From the NCBI GenBank assembly GCA_001438335.1, contig LIBV01000061.1, positions 1 through 5,908 on the forward strand: DNA of 5,908 bases, written 5' to 3'. The DNA is from Pelagibacteraceae bacterium BACL5 MAG-120820-bin39 (GTDB lineage: Bacteria > Pseudomonadota > Alphaproteobacteria > Pelagibacterales > Pelagibacteraceae). Below the pieces are notes generated by a model. The model was not told the origin of the DNA, did no database searches, and worked only from the letters and a program-made list of their open reading frames with translations. The translations under genes were made by a program, and so were the position numbers. Below are positions 1-5,908 of this stretch, piece by piece (position 1 is the stretch's first letter; every line of letters starts with the position of its first letter).

Positions 1-898
1 AAGTACACAGATTAATTTATTTGGATTAAATAATTTTTTTTTAGAATTAACTAATTTATTTGATCAAAAAAAATTTCCAAATAAAATATTACTTTCTGGT
101 GAAAAAGGTTCTGGTAAATGCACATTAGCTTATCACATAATTAATTATATCTTATCTAAAGATGAAGATTTTACTTATGATAAAGAAAACTTTTTAATCA
201 ATGAACAAAACAAATCTTTTAAACTTATTCAAAATAGATCTAATCCAAATTTTAACCTTATTGATATATCTGAAGACAAAAAATTTATTGATATAAATCA
301 AATTAGAGATCTTATCTCAAATATGAACAAGTCATCTTTTAATGACAAAATACGCTTTGTATTGATAGATAATATTGAGTTTTTAAATAAGAATTCCGTA
401 AATGCTTTGTTAAAGATTCTTGAAGAACCAAATACAAACGTTCATTTTATCCTAATACACAATAATAAAAAAATATTACCAACTTTATCCTCAAGATGCT
501 TAAATTTTAAGATTTCACTTACTCATAATCAAAGTATTGAAATCGCAAACTCTATTTTTGGCGAAAATGTTCTGAATAAGATTAATCAAGATCTAATTCA
601 CCACTACCTAACCCCTGGGAACTTTTATAATTTAATAAAATTTTCAGAGAATTTTGAAGTTGATTTAACGGCTATAACATTGAAGGAGTTTATAACTGTA
701 ATCATTGAGCAAAACTACTACAAGAAAGATAATGCGATTAAACATATGCTTTATGACTTTATTGAACTTTTCTTTAGGAATAATAATTTTTCTAATCTAT
801 ATAGTTATTTTTTAAAAAAAATTGATGATTGTAAAAAATTCAATTTAGATGAAGAAAGTTTATTAATGGAATTTGAAGCTAAAGTATTAAATGGATAA
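1..898 (+). CDS. holB: DNA polymerase III delta-prime subunit (HolB), 5'-truncated by the window edge
   Basis: This is a clamp-loader subunit of the replicative DNA polymerase, an AAA+ family protein that helps load the sliding clamp in the cytoplasm. The reading frame is open from base 2 and gives 298 visible residues; the true start lies upstream. Numbering from the first complete codon, a Walker A motif GEKGSGKCT is at residues 33-41 (bases 98-124), a Walker B-like VLIDN at 120-124, the family signature NALLKILEEP at 134-143 and the SRC motif at 164-166. A Met codon at 323 is internal, because it would remove the Walker A region. There is no cysteine between Walker A and Walker B, so the four-Cys zinc module of the E. 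coli protein is absent. The C-terminal third is weakly conserved and Lys/Asn/Phe-rich. In Alphaproteobacteria holB commonly sits between tmk and metG, and metG follows here with an 8-base overlap. Identification is firm from the motifs plus this context. Confidence 0.93.
   Translation, partial: STQINLFGLNNFFLELTNLFDQKKFPNKILLSGEKGSGKCTLAYHIINYILSKDEDFTYDKENFLINEQNKSFKLIQNRSNPNFNLIDISEDKKFIDINQIRDLISNMNKSSFNDKIRFVLIDNIEFLNKNSVNALLKILEEPNTNVHFILIHNNKKILPTLSSRCLNFKISLTHNQSIEIANSIFGENVLNKINQDLIHHYLTPGNFYNLIKFSENFEVDLTAITLKEFITVIIEQNYYKKDNAIKHMLYDFIELFFRNNNFSNLYSYFLKKIDDCKKFNLDEESLLMEFEAKVLNG
891..898 (+). other. 8-base holB/metG overlap
   Basis: The metG ATG lies inside the last codons of holB (ATGGATAA, with TAA ending holB). 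Ribosomes ending on holB can restart at once on metG, so translational coupling is likely. There is no room for a separate promoter or leader in the intergenic space. Confidence 0.9.
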
Positions 899-2432
899 AA
901 ATTTTTATATCACAACACCAATTTACTATCCCTCAGCTAAACCTCACATGGGTCATGCTTATTCAAGTATTATTGCAGATTTTTTTGCAAGATTTAAGAG
1001 AATTGATGGTTATAAAGTTCATTTTTTAACAGGTACTGATGAACATGGTCTGAAGATTCAAAGATCTGCTGAGAAAAAAGGAATTGATACATTAGAATTT
1101 TGCAATGAAATTAGTCAAACTTTCAGAGATCTATCAAAAACATTAAATCTTACTAATACTGATTTTATAAGAACTACAGAAAAACGACACCAAGAGTCTG
1201 TTCAATATCTTTGGAAAGAGTTAGAAAAAAATGATGATATTTATCTATCAAAATATTCAGGTTGGTATTCAGTTTCAGATGAAGCATTTTATAATGAAGA
1301 TGAAATTGAGGAAATTGATGGTAAAAAAATTGCAGTATTATCAAAATCATCTGTTGAATGGATAGAGGAGGAGTCTTATTTTTTTAGACTGTCTAAATGG
1401 CAACAACCTTTATTAGATTATTATAAGAACAATCCTGATTTTATATCTCCAGAATCTAGAAAAAATGAAGTGGTAAGTTTTGTAAAAGGTGGTTTAAAAG
1501 ACTTATCAGTTAGTAGAAAAACTTTTTCTTGGGGGATAAAAGTTCCAGATAATAATGAGCATATTATTTATGTGTGGTTGGATGCTCTTACCAATTATAT
1601 CAGTGCTTTGAATTATCCAAATAAAGAAGATAAACTTTATAAAGAGTTTTGGCCGGCTAATATTCATTTAATTGGCAAAGATATTCTTAGATTTCATGCC
1701 GTTTATTGGCCTGCATTTCTTTTAGCTGCAAAAATAGAATTACCAAAAAAAATTTACAGTCATGGCTGGATACTTTCAGATAATGAAAAAATGTCCAAAT
1801 CTAAAGGTAATATCTTGGACCCATTGGAAATCATAAATCAATATGGATTGGATCCACTAAGATATTATCTAATTAAAGAAGTATCTTTTGGTAATGATGG
1901 AAATATTTCTCAAGAGCGACTAGAGGATTGCATTAATAGTGATTTAGCAAATAACTTTGGTAATTTATGTCAAAGAGTAACTGCTTTTGCGATTAAAAAT
2001 TGTAACAGCAAAATTCCAAACGATATTAAATTTAATGATGAAGATTTTATTATTTTAAATAAGTATAAAGATAATTTAACAACAATAAGAGATAAAATTG
2101 ATGATCAAAATATTAATTTTTATATAGACTATATTGTAAAATCTTTATTTGAAGCAAATAAATATTTTAATGATCAAGAACCTTGGAAAAAAAAAGATGA
2201 TCAGGTCAGATTGAATACAATTGTATATACAACCTTAGAAATTGTTAGAAAAATTAGCTTTATGTTGTTTCCTATAATTCCAGAGTCTTCTTTAAAAGCT
2301 TTAAAAATATTTAATATAAAAGAAAATCAAATTGAATTATCATCAATTCAAAATCATAAATATTTAGAAGAAGGAAGTAGTATCAATAAAATAGATATCT
2401 TATTTAAAAAAATAGAAAAAAATAATGATTGA
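891..2432 (+). CDS. metG: Methionyl-tRNA synthetase
   Basis: Class I aminoacyl-tRNA synthetase that charges tRNA-Met with methionine in the cytoplasm; an essential translation enzyme. The HIGH motif appears as HMGH at residues 19-22, after the usual YYPSAKP lead-in. The LTGTDEHG segment is at 46-53, the methionine-site stretch YVWLDALTNYISAL at 227-240, GKDILRFHAVYWPAF at 262-276 and KMSKS at 300-304. An anticodon-binding helical domain fills roughly 340-500. The connective-peptide region (SGWYSVSDEAFY at about 123-134) has no cysteines, so the zinc knuckle of many MetRS proteins is missing; this form is familiar to me from alphaproteobacterial enzymes. At 513 residues it is a short form without the C-terminal EMAP/Trbp111-like tRNA-binding domain. 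The ATG lies inside the end of holB (8-base overlap) and the stop lies inside the start of tatD, so co-transcription and coupled translation are likely. No Shine-Dalgarno is visible. Confidence 0.97.
   Translation: MDKNFYITTPIYYPSAKPHMGHAYSSIIADFFARFKRIDGYKVHFLTGTDEHGLKIQRSAEKKGIDTLEFCNEISQTFRDLSKTLNLTNTDFIRTTEKRHQESVQYLWKELEKNDDIYLSKYSGWYSVSDEAFYNEDEIEEIDGKKIAVLSKSSVEWIEEESYFFRLSKWQQPLLDYYKNNPDFISPESRKNEVVSFVKGGLKDLSVSRKTFSWGIKVPDNNEHIIYVWLDALTNYISALNYPNKEDKLYKEFWPANIHLIGKDILRFHAVYWPAFLLAAKIELPKKIYSHGWILSDNEKMSKSKGNILDPLEIINQYGLDPLRYYLIKEVSFGNDGNISQERLEDCINSDLANNFGNLCQRVTAFAIKNCNSKIPNDIKFNDEDFIILNKYKDNLTTIRDKIDDQNINFYIDYIVKSLFEANKYFNDQEPWKKKDDQVRLNTIVYTTLEIVRKISFMLFPIIPESSLKALKIFNIKENQIELSSIQNHKYLEEGSSINKIDILFKKIEKNND
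2425..2432 (+). other. 8-base metG/tatD overlap
   Basis: The tatD ATG lies inside the last codons of metG (ATGATTGA, with TGA ending metG). The overlap has the same length and frame relation as the one between holB and metG. This supports the start chosen for tatD and a single transcript for the three genes. Confidence 0.9.
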
Positions 2433-3186
2433 TTCACATTGTCATCTAGATCACGAACCTTTATTTGAAGATCTTGAAAACGTTATAAAGCGCTCTAAAG
2501 AAATAGGCCTAGAGAAAATACTTACTATCTGTACTACATTAGATAGTTTCACCAATATTTTGAAAATTATAGAAAAAGATCCAATGATTTATGGCACTTT
2601 TGGAATACATCCTCATGAAGCTAAAGATAACATAGTTGATACTGATCAAATTATAAATCATGTAAAGCAAAGTAATAAAATTATTGGTATTGGGGAAACA
2701 GGATTAGATTTTTTTTATAATCATAGTGACAAAGATCAACAAATTAAAAGTTTTGAAGAACATATTCAGGCATCTATAAAGCTTAATATGCCATTAATAA
2801 TTCATTCTAGAGATGCTGAAGATGAAACCTACCAAATACTTAAAAACCATGAAAAGGATAATTTAAAAATTTTAATGCATTGTTTTACTGGTAGTAAAAA
2901 GTTTGCGGATAAACTTTTAGAATTAAACTCCTATTTTTCTGCAAGTGGTATAATTACATTCAAAAATGCAATAGACCTACAAGAAACTTTTAAAACTATA
3001 CCTCTTGATAAATTATTAATTGAAACAGACAGTCCTTTTTTAGCGCCAGTTCCTAATAGAGGCAAAAAAAATGAACCTTCTTTTATTAAATACACAGCTG
3101 AAAAATTAGCTGAAATTAAAGATGTTTCTTTTAGTGAAATTTCTAGCAGAACTACAAATAATTTTAATAACCTTTTTATAAATTAG
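2425..3186 (+). CDS. tatD: TatD family metal-dependent hydrolase (putative DNase)
   Basis: TIM-barrel hydrolase of the amidohydrolase superfamily. Characterised TatD proteins are metal-dependent nucleases (3'-5' exonuclease or AP endonuclease activities) linked to DNA or RNA quality control; the exact substrate here cannot be told from sequence. The full ligand set is present: HCH at residues 5-7 in SHCHLD, Glu91 in GIGETGLDF, His127 in IIHSRDA, His152 in MHCFTGS and Asp202 in ETDSPFLAP. The family motif GIHPHEA is at 60-66. The length of 253 residues is normal for the family. The first ATG overlaps the end of metG by 8 bases (ATGATTGA), and the protein begins directly at the expected N-terminal MIDSHCHLD, so the start is well supported. 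Genes for TatD often sit in holB or metG clusters, as here. No sign of damage. Confidence 0.95.
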   Translation: MIDSHCHLDHEPLFEDLENVIKRSKEIGLEKILTICTTLDSFTNILKIIEKDPMIYGTFGIHPHEAKDNIVDTDQIINHVKQSNKIIGIGETGLDFFYNHSDKDQQIKSFEEHIQASIKLNMPLIIHSRDAEDETYQILKNHEKDNLKILMHCFTGSKKFADKLLELNSYFSASGIITFKNAIDLQETFKTIPLDKLLIETDSPFLAPVPNRGKKNEPSFIKYTAEKLAEIKDVSFSEISSRTTNNFNNLFIN

Positions 3187-3192
3187 ATTAAA

Positions 3193-3963
3193 GTGCAATT
3201 TATCATATTAGGCTGCGGTAGTTCAATGGGTGTACCAAGACCAGATGGATTTTTTGGCAATTGCGATCCCAAAATTAAGAAAAATTTTAGAACAAGATGT
3301 TCCGCATTGTTGAAAACATCCGATGAAAATATCCTAATTGATACTTCTCCAGATCTACGTCAACAATTATTAAGACATAAAATCAAAAAAATTAATAGAG
3401 TGCTATATTCACATATGCATGCTGATCAAACCCATGGCATAAATGACTTAAGATCTTTTTATATTAATAATAAAAAACCCATTAATGTCTACGCTGATAA
3501 TGCAACTTCAAATTATTTAAAACATAATTTTTCATATTGTTTTAAAAGTTATTCAAAAGAATATCCGGCAACACTTAAACTAAATAAACTCCAAAAAAAT
3601 TTTTTTACTAAAAATAATAATAAAAAAATTAGAATAAAATCAATAAAAGTTGATCATGGAAAAGTAAAATCTAATTGTTTTATAATAGACAAAAAATTAG
3701 CTTATATTACTGATGTTAGTAAAATTTATGAAAAAGATTATAAAGATTTTAAAAATCTTAAATACTTAATAATAGACTGTTTATGGTATAATTTTCATCC
3801 TTCTCATTTTAATTTAGAAGCATCTTTAAATATTATTTCAAAATTTAAGCCTAAAAATTCAATACTAACTAACCTTTCACCAGTTTTAGATTACAAGGTT
3901 TTAAAAAAACTCTTACCGAAAAATGTAGTTCCTGGTTATGATGGAATGAAAATAAATTTATAG
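3193..3963 (+). CDS. MBL-fold metallo-hydrolase, PhnP-like (COG1235 type)
   Basis: Metallo-beta-lactamase-fold hydrolase resembling PhnP, the phosphodiesterase that opens 5-phosphoribosyl 1,2-cyclic phosphate. No phn genes are nearby, so that reaction is not implied and the substrate is unknown. Visible signatures are the N-terminal GCGSSMGVPRP (residues 7-17), the ILIDTSPDLRQQL strand (47-59), the metal motif HMHADQTHG (74-82), His155 in VDHG, Asp174 in YITDVS, and a C-terminal PGYDGM. Two features are unusual. The canonical HxHxDH carries Gln79 in place of its last His, with a His at 81, and no histidine occurs after His205, so the usual late metal ligand is not evident. The start is GTG at 3193: an in-frame stop at 3184-3186 (the tatD stop) leaves no upstream ATG, and the only alternative is a nearby ATT. 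The gap to tatD is 6 bases. The end overlaps the convergent peroxidase gene by 6 bases. Confidence 0.85.
   Translation: MQFIILGCGSSMGVPRPDGFFGNCDPKIKKNFRTRCSALLKTSDENILIDTSPDLRQQLLRHKIKKINRVLYSHMHADQTHGINDLRSFYINNKKPINVYADNATSNYLKHNFSYCFKSYSKEYPATLKLNKLQKNFFTKNNNKKIRIKSIKVDHGKVKSNCFIIDKKLAYITDVSKIYEKDYKDFKNLKYLIIDCLWYNFHPSHFNLEASLNIISKFKPKNSILTNLSPVLDYKVLKKLLPKNVVPGYDGMKINL
3958..3963. other. Tail-to-tail overlap of the two convergent gene runs
   Basis: The plus-strand MBL-fold gene ends with TAG at 3961-3963, and the minus-strand peroxidase gene ends with TAA read from 3960 to 3958. The coding regions therefore overlap by 6 bases at their 3' ends. No GC-rich hairpin followed by a T run is visible on either strand here, so any transcription stop must lie within coding sequence or depend on a protein factor. 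Confidence 0.85.
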
Positions 3964-4509
3964 AATTTCTTCAATTTTTTTAACTATTTTGCCTGACATT
4001 GGATTGGTTATTGATCCATATGTGTCTTCAATTTTGCCATCTTTATTAATTAAAATTTTATGAAAATTCCATTTTGGAACTGCTGAATTTCCAAAATTTT
4101 CTTTAGCCCATAAATAAATAGGATGAGCATCATTTCCTTTAACGTTATATTTGCTAGTCATTGGGAAATTTATGCCAAAATTAGTCTCACAAAAATCTTT
4201 AATTTCATCGTTAGAACCGGGTTCTTGAGAGCCAAATTGATTAGATGGAACACCTATTACAACAAGTCCTTTTTCTTTATAATTATCATATAAATTTTGA
4301 AGATCCGCATATTGTTTGGTAAAACCACATTTACTAGCCACATTAACAAGAAGAATAGTTTTATTCTTATAAATAGCTAAATCGATTTCTTCATCATTAA
4401 TTGAGTTTATTTTAAAATCATAAAAAATATTTTTATATTCTGCTTTTGTGTTGCCAAAGAAAGAAAATGTCATAAATAATATTAATATTAATAATCTATA
4501 ATTAACCAT
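3958..4509 (-). CDS. Glutathione peroxidase family protein (Cys-type), with signal peptide
   Basis: Thiol peroxidase of the GPx family (E. coli relative BtuE) that reduces hydrogen peroxide or organic hydroperoxides. The catalytic tetrad is visible as Cys61 in VASKCGFTKQY, Gln95 in FGSQEPG, and Trp147-Asn148 in PKWNFHK. Cys61 takes the place of selenocysteine. A second cysteine, Cys107 in IKDFCETNFG, sits where thioredoxin-linked two-Cys GPx enzymes carry the resolving cysteine, so thioredoxin or a similar dithiol partner is more likely than glutathione (inference). Residues 1-23 look like a Sec signal peptide: MVNYR, then a hydrophobic LLILILFMTF core, with likely cleavage after NTKA. There is no lipobox cysteine. 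The mature protein of about 160 residues has normal family length. The ATG shares one base with the nhaA stop (TAATG), implying translational coupling behind nhaA. An internal start skipping the signal peptide is not apparent, because no Met follows until well past the active-site Cys. Confidence 0.94.
   Translation of the reverse strand: MVNYRLLILILFMTFSFFGNTKAEYKNIFYDFKINSINDEEIDLAIYKNKTILLVNVASKCGFTKQYADLQNLYDNYKEKGLVVIGVPSNQFGSQEPGSNDEIKDFCETNFGINFPMTSKYNVKGNDAHPIYLWAKENFGNSAVPKWNFHKILINKDGKIEDTYGSITNPMSGKIVKKIEEIL
4441..4509 (-). other. Signal peptide of the peroxidase (residues 1-23)
   Basis: The segment encodes a short N-terminal region with one Arg, a hydrophobic core of about 14 residues, and a polar NTKA end that fits an AxA-like signal peptidase I site before Glu24. 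It predicts Sec export to the periplasm. It could instead stay as a membrane anchor if it is not cleaved. Confidence 0.78.
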
Positions 4510-4511
4510 TA
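4507..4511 (-). other. TAATG stop/start overlap between nhaA and the peroxidase gene
   Basis: On the minus strand the nhaA stop TAA and the peroxidase start ATG share one A. This arrangement usually reflects coupled translation of two genes on one message. The bases just upstream are A-rich and contain no Shine-Dalgarno-like sequence. Confidence 0.9.
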
Positions 4512-5681
4512 TTTTTTTGAAGTAACTAATAATAAAAAATATCCAGCTAAGGTAGAAAGTAATGATCCAGCCAAAACTCCTATTTTAACACCATCCATAT
4601 ATTGTACATTTTCAACAAAAGCTAAGTTACCAACAAATAAACTCATCGTAAAACCAATACCAGTTAATATTGAAACCCCGTATAAACTTAACCAGGTAGA
4701 ATTATTTGGCATTTCAGCAAATTTTAATTTAATTGATACAAAAGAGAATAATAATACTCCAATTTGTTTGCCAAAAAAGAGACCACATAAAATTCCTAAC
4801 GGCACTGGGTTCAGTAAAGTTGATAAAGATAATCCTGTAAGGCTAACCCCCGCATTAGCAAAAGCGAATAAAGGCATTATCATAAATGCTACATAAGGAG
4901 AAATTGCATGCTCTAATTTAACTAATAAGGAAAAATCACGTTCCTTAAGTCTGTGTGGAATTGTTGAAGCTAACAATACACCAGCTATTGTTGCATGAAT
5001 TCCAGATTTATAGGTAAAGAACCACATAAACAAACCAATAATCAAATAAGGGGTGAATACTTTAATTGAAAACTTATTAAGAATTAAAAGTAAAATATAA
5101 CTGATTAAAATTAAGCTTAAGTAAACTATGCTTAAGTCGCCTGAGTAGAAAAAGGCTATAATTAAAATTGCTCCAAGATCATCGATTATTGCTAAAGCGG
5201 TTAAAAAAACTTTTAATGATATTGGAACTCTTGATCCCAAAAGAGATAAAATTCCTAATGAAAATGCTATATCAGTAGCTGAAGGTATAGCCCATCCATT
5301 CATTGTTTCAGAATTGCCAAAATTAATTACAACATAAAAAAGAGCAGGGATTATCATACCTCCAACAGCAGCTATAATTGGTAGCATTGCCTGTTTAAGA
5401 TTAGATAATTCTCCTTGAATAAATTCTCTTTTAATTTCTAAAGTAACAAAAAAGAAAAAGATTGCCATTAATGCATCATTTATCCAATGATGGACTGATA
5501 ACTTTAAACCGAAATCATTTATACCAATAAATAAATATTTCTCTAAAGTGTGAAAATATAAATCAGCTAAGGATCCATTGCTAATAATTAGTGCTAATAT
5601 TGCTGCAATCAAAAGAACTAGGCCACTAGCAGCTTCAAGTTTAAAAAACCATTTAAACGGTTTTGAAATATAATTAATCAT
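4509..5681 (-). CDS. nhaA: Na+/H+ antiporter NhaA
   Basis: Inner-membrane antiporter that exports Na+ (or Li+) in exchange for H+, used for sodium and pH homeostasis. The length of 390 residues is almost that of E. coli NhaA (388). Key sites match the family: FFVTLEIKREF at 77-87 (Glu82), the unwound-helix segment ATDIAF at 135-140 (Thr136-Asp137), the ion-binding pair Asp167-Asp168 in ALAIIDDLGAI, His229 in SGIHATIAG (equivalent to the E. coli pH-sensing region), Lys305 in FGKQIG, and GIGFTMSLFVG at 341-351. Hydrophobic segments alternate along the whole length, consistent with about 12 membrane helices. The ATG lies 3 bases after the stop of the preceding minus-strand gene and no Shine-Dalgarno is seen, so it is probably translated from a shared message. 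Sodium export by NhaA would fit a marine organism. No missing catalytic residue. Confidence 0.97.
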   Translation of the reverse strand: MINYISKPFKWFFKLEAASGLVLLIAAILALIISNGSLADLYFHTLEKYLFIGINDFGLKLSVHHWINDALMAIFFFFVTLEIKREFIQGELSNLKQAMLPIIAAVGGMIIPALFYVVINFGNSETMNGWAIPSATDIAFSLGILSLLGSRVPISLKVFLTALAIIDDLGAILIIAFFYSGDLSIVYLSLILISYILLLILNKFSIKVFTPYLIIGLFMWFFTYKSGIHATIAGVLLASTIPHRLKERDFSLLVKLEHAISPYVAFMIMPLFAFANAGVSLTGLSLSTLLNPVPLGILCGLFFGKQIGVLLFSFVSIKLKFAEMPNNSTWLSLYGVSILTGIGFTMSLFVGNLAFVENVQYMDGVKIGVLAGSLLSTLAGYFLLLVTSKK

Positions 5682-5684
5682 TTT

Positions 5685-5908
5685 CTATTTAATAAGGTCT
5701 TTAAAAAATAAACCTATATCTTCAAATGTTTCATATAAGTTAAATAATATTTGTTCTAAATTTGGAAAAATATTATTTAAAGGAGTTTTAAAAGTATCTA
5801 GGACAATTATCAATGCTACAAAAGATATTACAGCTACAATTAAATATGAAATTATTTTGTTAAAAACATTTGATTTTTTTGAATTTATTTTATCGTCAAT
5901 TTGTTTAG
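5685..5908 (-). CDS. C-terminal part of a single-pass membrane protein of uncertain family (partial)
   Basis: An open frame enters from the right edge on the minus strand and ends at TAG (5685-5687), giving 73 visible residues; the start is outside the window. Numbering from the first complete codon, a basic stretch (KINSKKSNVFNK, 6-17) precedes one hydrophobic helix of about 19 residues (18-36, rich in Ile/Val/Leu/Ala). A 37-residue tail follows, containing FPNLEQILFNLYETFEDIG and ending FKDLIK. By the positive-inside rule the N-terminal part should be cytoplasmic and the tail periplasmic. I do not firmly recognise it. The layout of a long soluble N-terminus, one helix and a short tail with a Leu-Tyr-Glu segment recalls alphaproteobacterial MJ0042-type zinc-ribbon membrane proteins, but the diagnostic CxxC end is not visible. 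It stops 3 bases before nhaA, so it is probably the upstream gene of that operon. It is real rather than chance: the frame is the only one open, and its composition is protein-like. Confidence 0.72.
   Translation of the reverse strand, partial: KQIDDKINSKKSNVFNKIISYLIVAVISFVALIIVLDTFKTPLNNIFPNLEQILFNLYETFEDIGLFFKDLIK

Noticed and set aside
323..325. ATG at 323 as the start of holB
   Set aside because: The frame is open back to base 2, and the upstream part encodes a clear P-loop and AAA+ sequence. The gene is cut by the window edge rather than starting here.
1366..1373. AGGAGGAG, a Shine-Dalgarno-like sequence inside metG
   Set aside because: It encodes Glu-Glu residues in a conserved part of MetRS, and no start codon lies at a suitable distance downstream.
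3187..3189. ATT as an alternative start for the MBL-fold gene
   Set aside because: ATT is a very rare start codon. GTG two codons later gives the expected N-terminus beginning with the first beta strand.
3940..3985. Possible hairpin terminator at the convergent gene ends
   Set aside because: Only short A/T pairings are visible, with no GC-rich stem. They do not stand out from the AT-rich background.
5682..5684. Promoter or regulatory site directly upstream of nhaA
   Set aside because: Only 3 bases separate nhaA from the preceding gene, and any -10-like AT-rich match would lie in coding sequence and mean little in DNA this AT-rich.
1..5908. Mobile elements, CRISPR arrays, tRNA or rRNA genes, long repeats
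   Set aside because: No spaced direct repeats, terminal inverted repeats, transposase-like frames or structured GC-rich RNA segments were seen. Nearly every base is accounted for by the listed genes.

Overview
This window is about as AT-rich as free-living bacterial DNA gets. It is packed almost end to end with genes, with overlaps or gaps of a few bases and no visible Shine-Dalgarno sequences. The gene order of DNA polymerase III delta-prime, MetRS, TatD and a PhnP-like metallo-beta-lactamase-fold hydrolase is typical of Alphaproteobacteria. Together with the Lys/Asn/Ile-rich protein composition, this points to a streamlined marine lineage of the SAR11/Pelagibacterales type. That placement is an inference from style and gene order, not from a marker-gene search.

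Left two thirds, plus strand (1-3963): a compact housekeeping run. It starts with the 3' part of holB (clamp-loader delta-prime subunit, start lies outside the window), then metG (methionyl-tRNA synthetase), tatD (TatD-family metal-dependent hydrolase/nuclease) and a PhnP-like MBL-fold hydrolase that starts with GTG. holB/metG and metG/tatD each overlap by 8 bases, and tatD and the MBL gene are 6 bases apart, so this looks like one transcript with coupled translation. Its promoter must lie upstream of the window.

Right third, minus strand (3958-5908): a second unit converging on the first. Reading leftward it holds the C-terminal end of a single-pass membrane protein of uncertain identity, then nhaA (Na+/H+ antiporter), then a glutathione-peroxidase-family protein with a signal peptide. 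These genes are separated by 3 bases and by a TAATG stop/start overlap. The two units overlap tail to tail by 6 bases, leaving no intergenic terminator.

The plus-strand genes serve replication, translation and nucleic-acid or metabolite clean-up. The minus-strand genes look like envelope functions: sodium/pH homeostasis and peroxide defence outside the cytoplasm. No RNA gene, mobile element, CRISPR array or non-coding stretch longer than a few bases was seen. No new system was recognised. The points most worth a second look are the atypical metal-ligand set of the MBL-fold protein, the exported two-cysteine peroxidase paired with NhaA, and the unidentified membrane-protein tail at the right edge.
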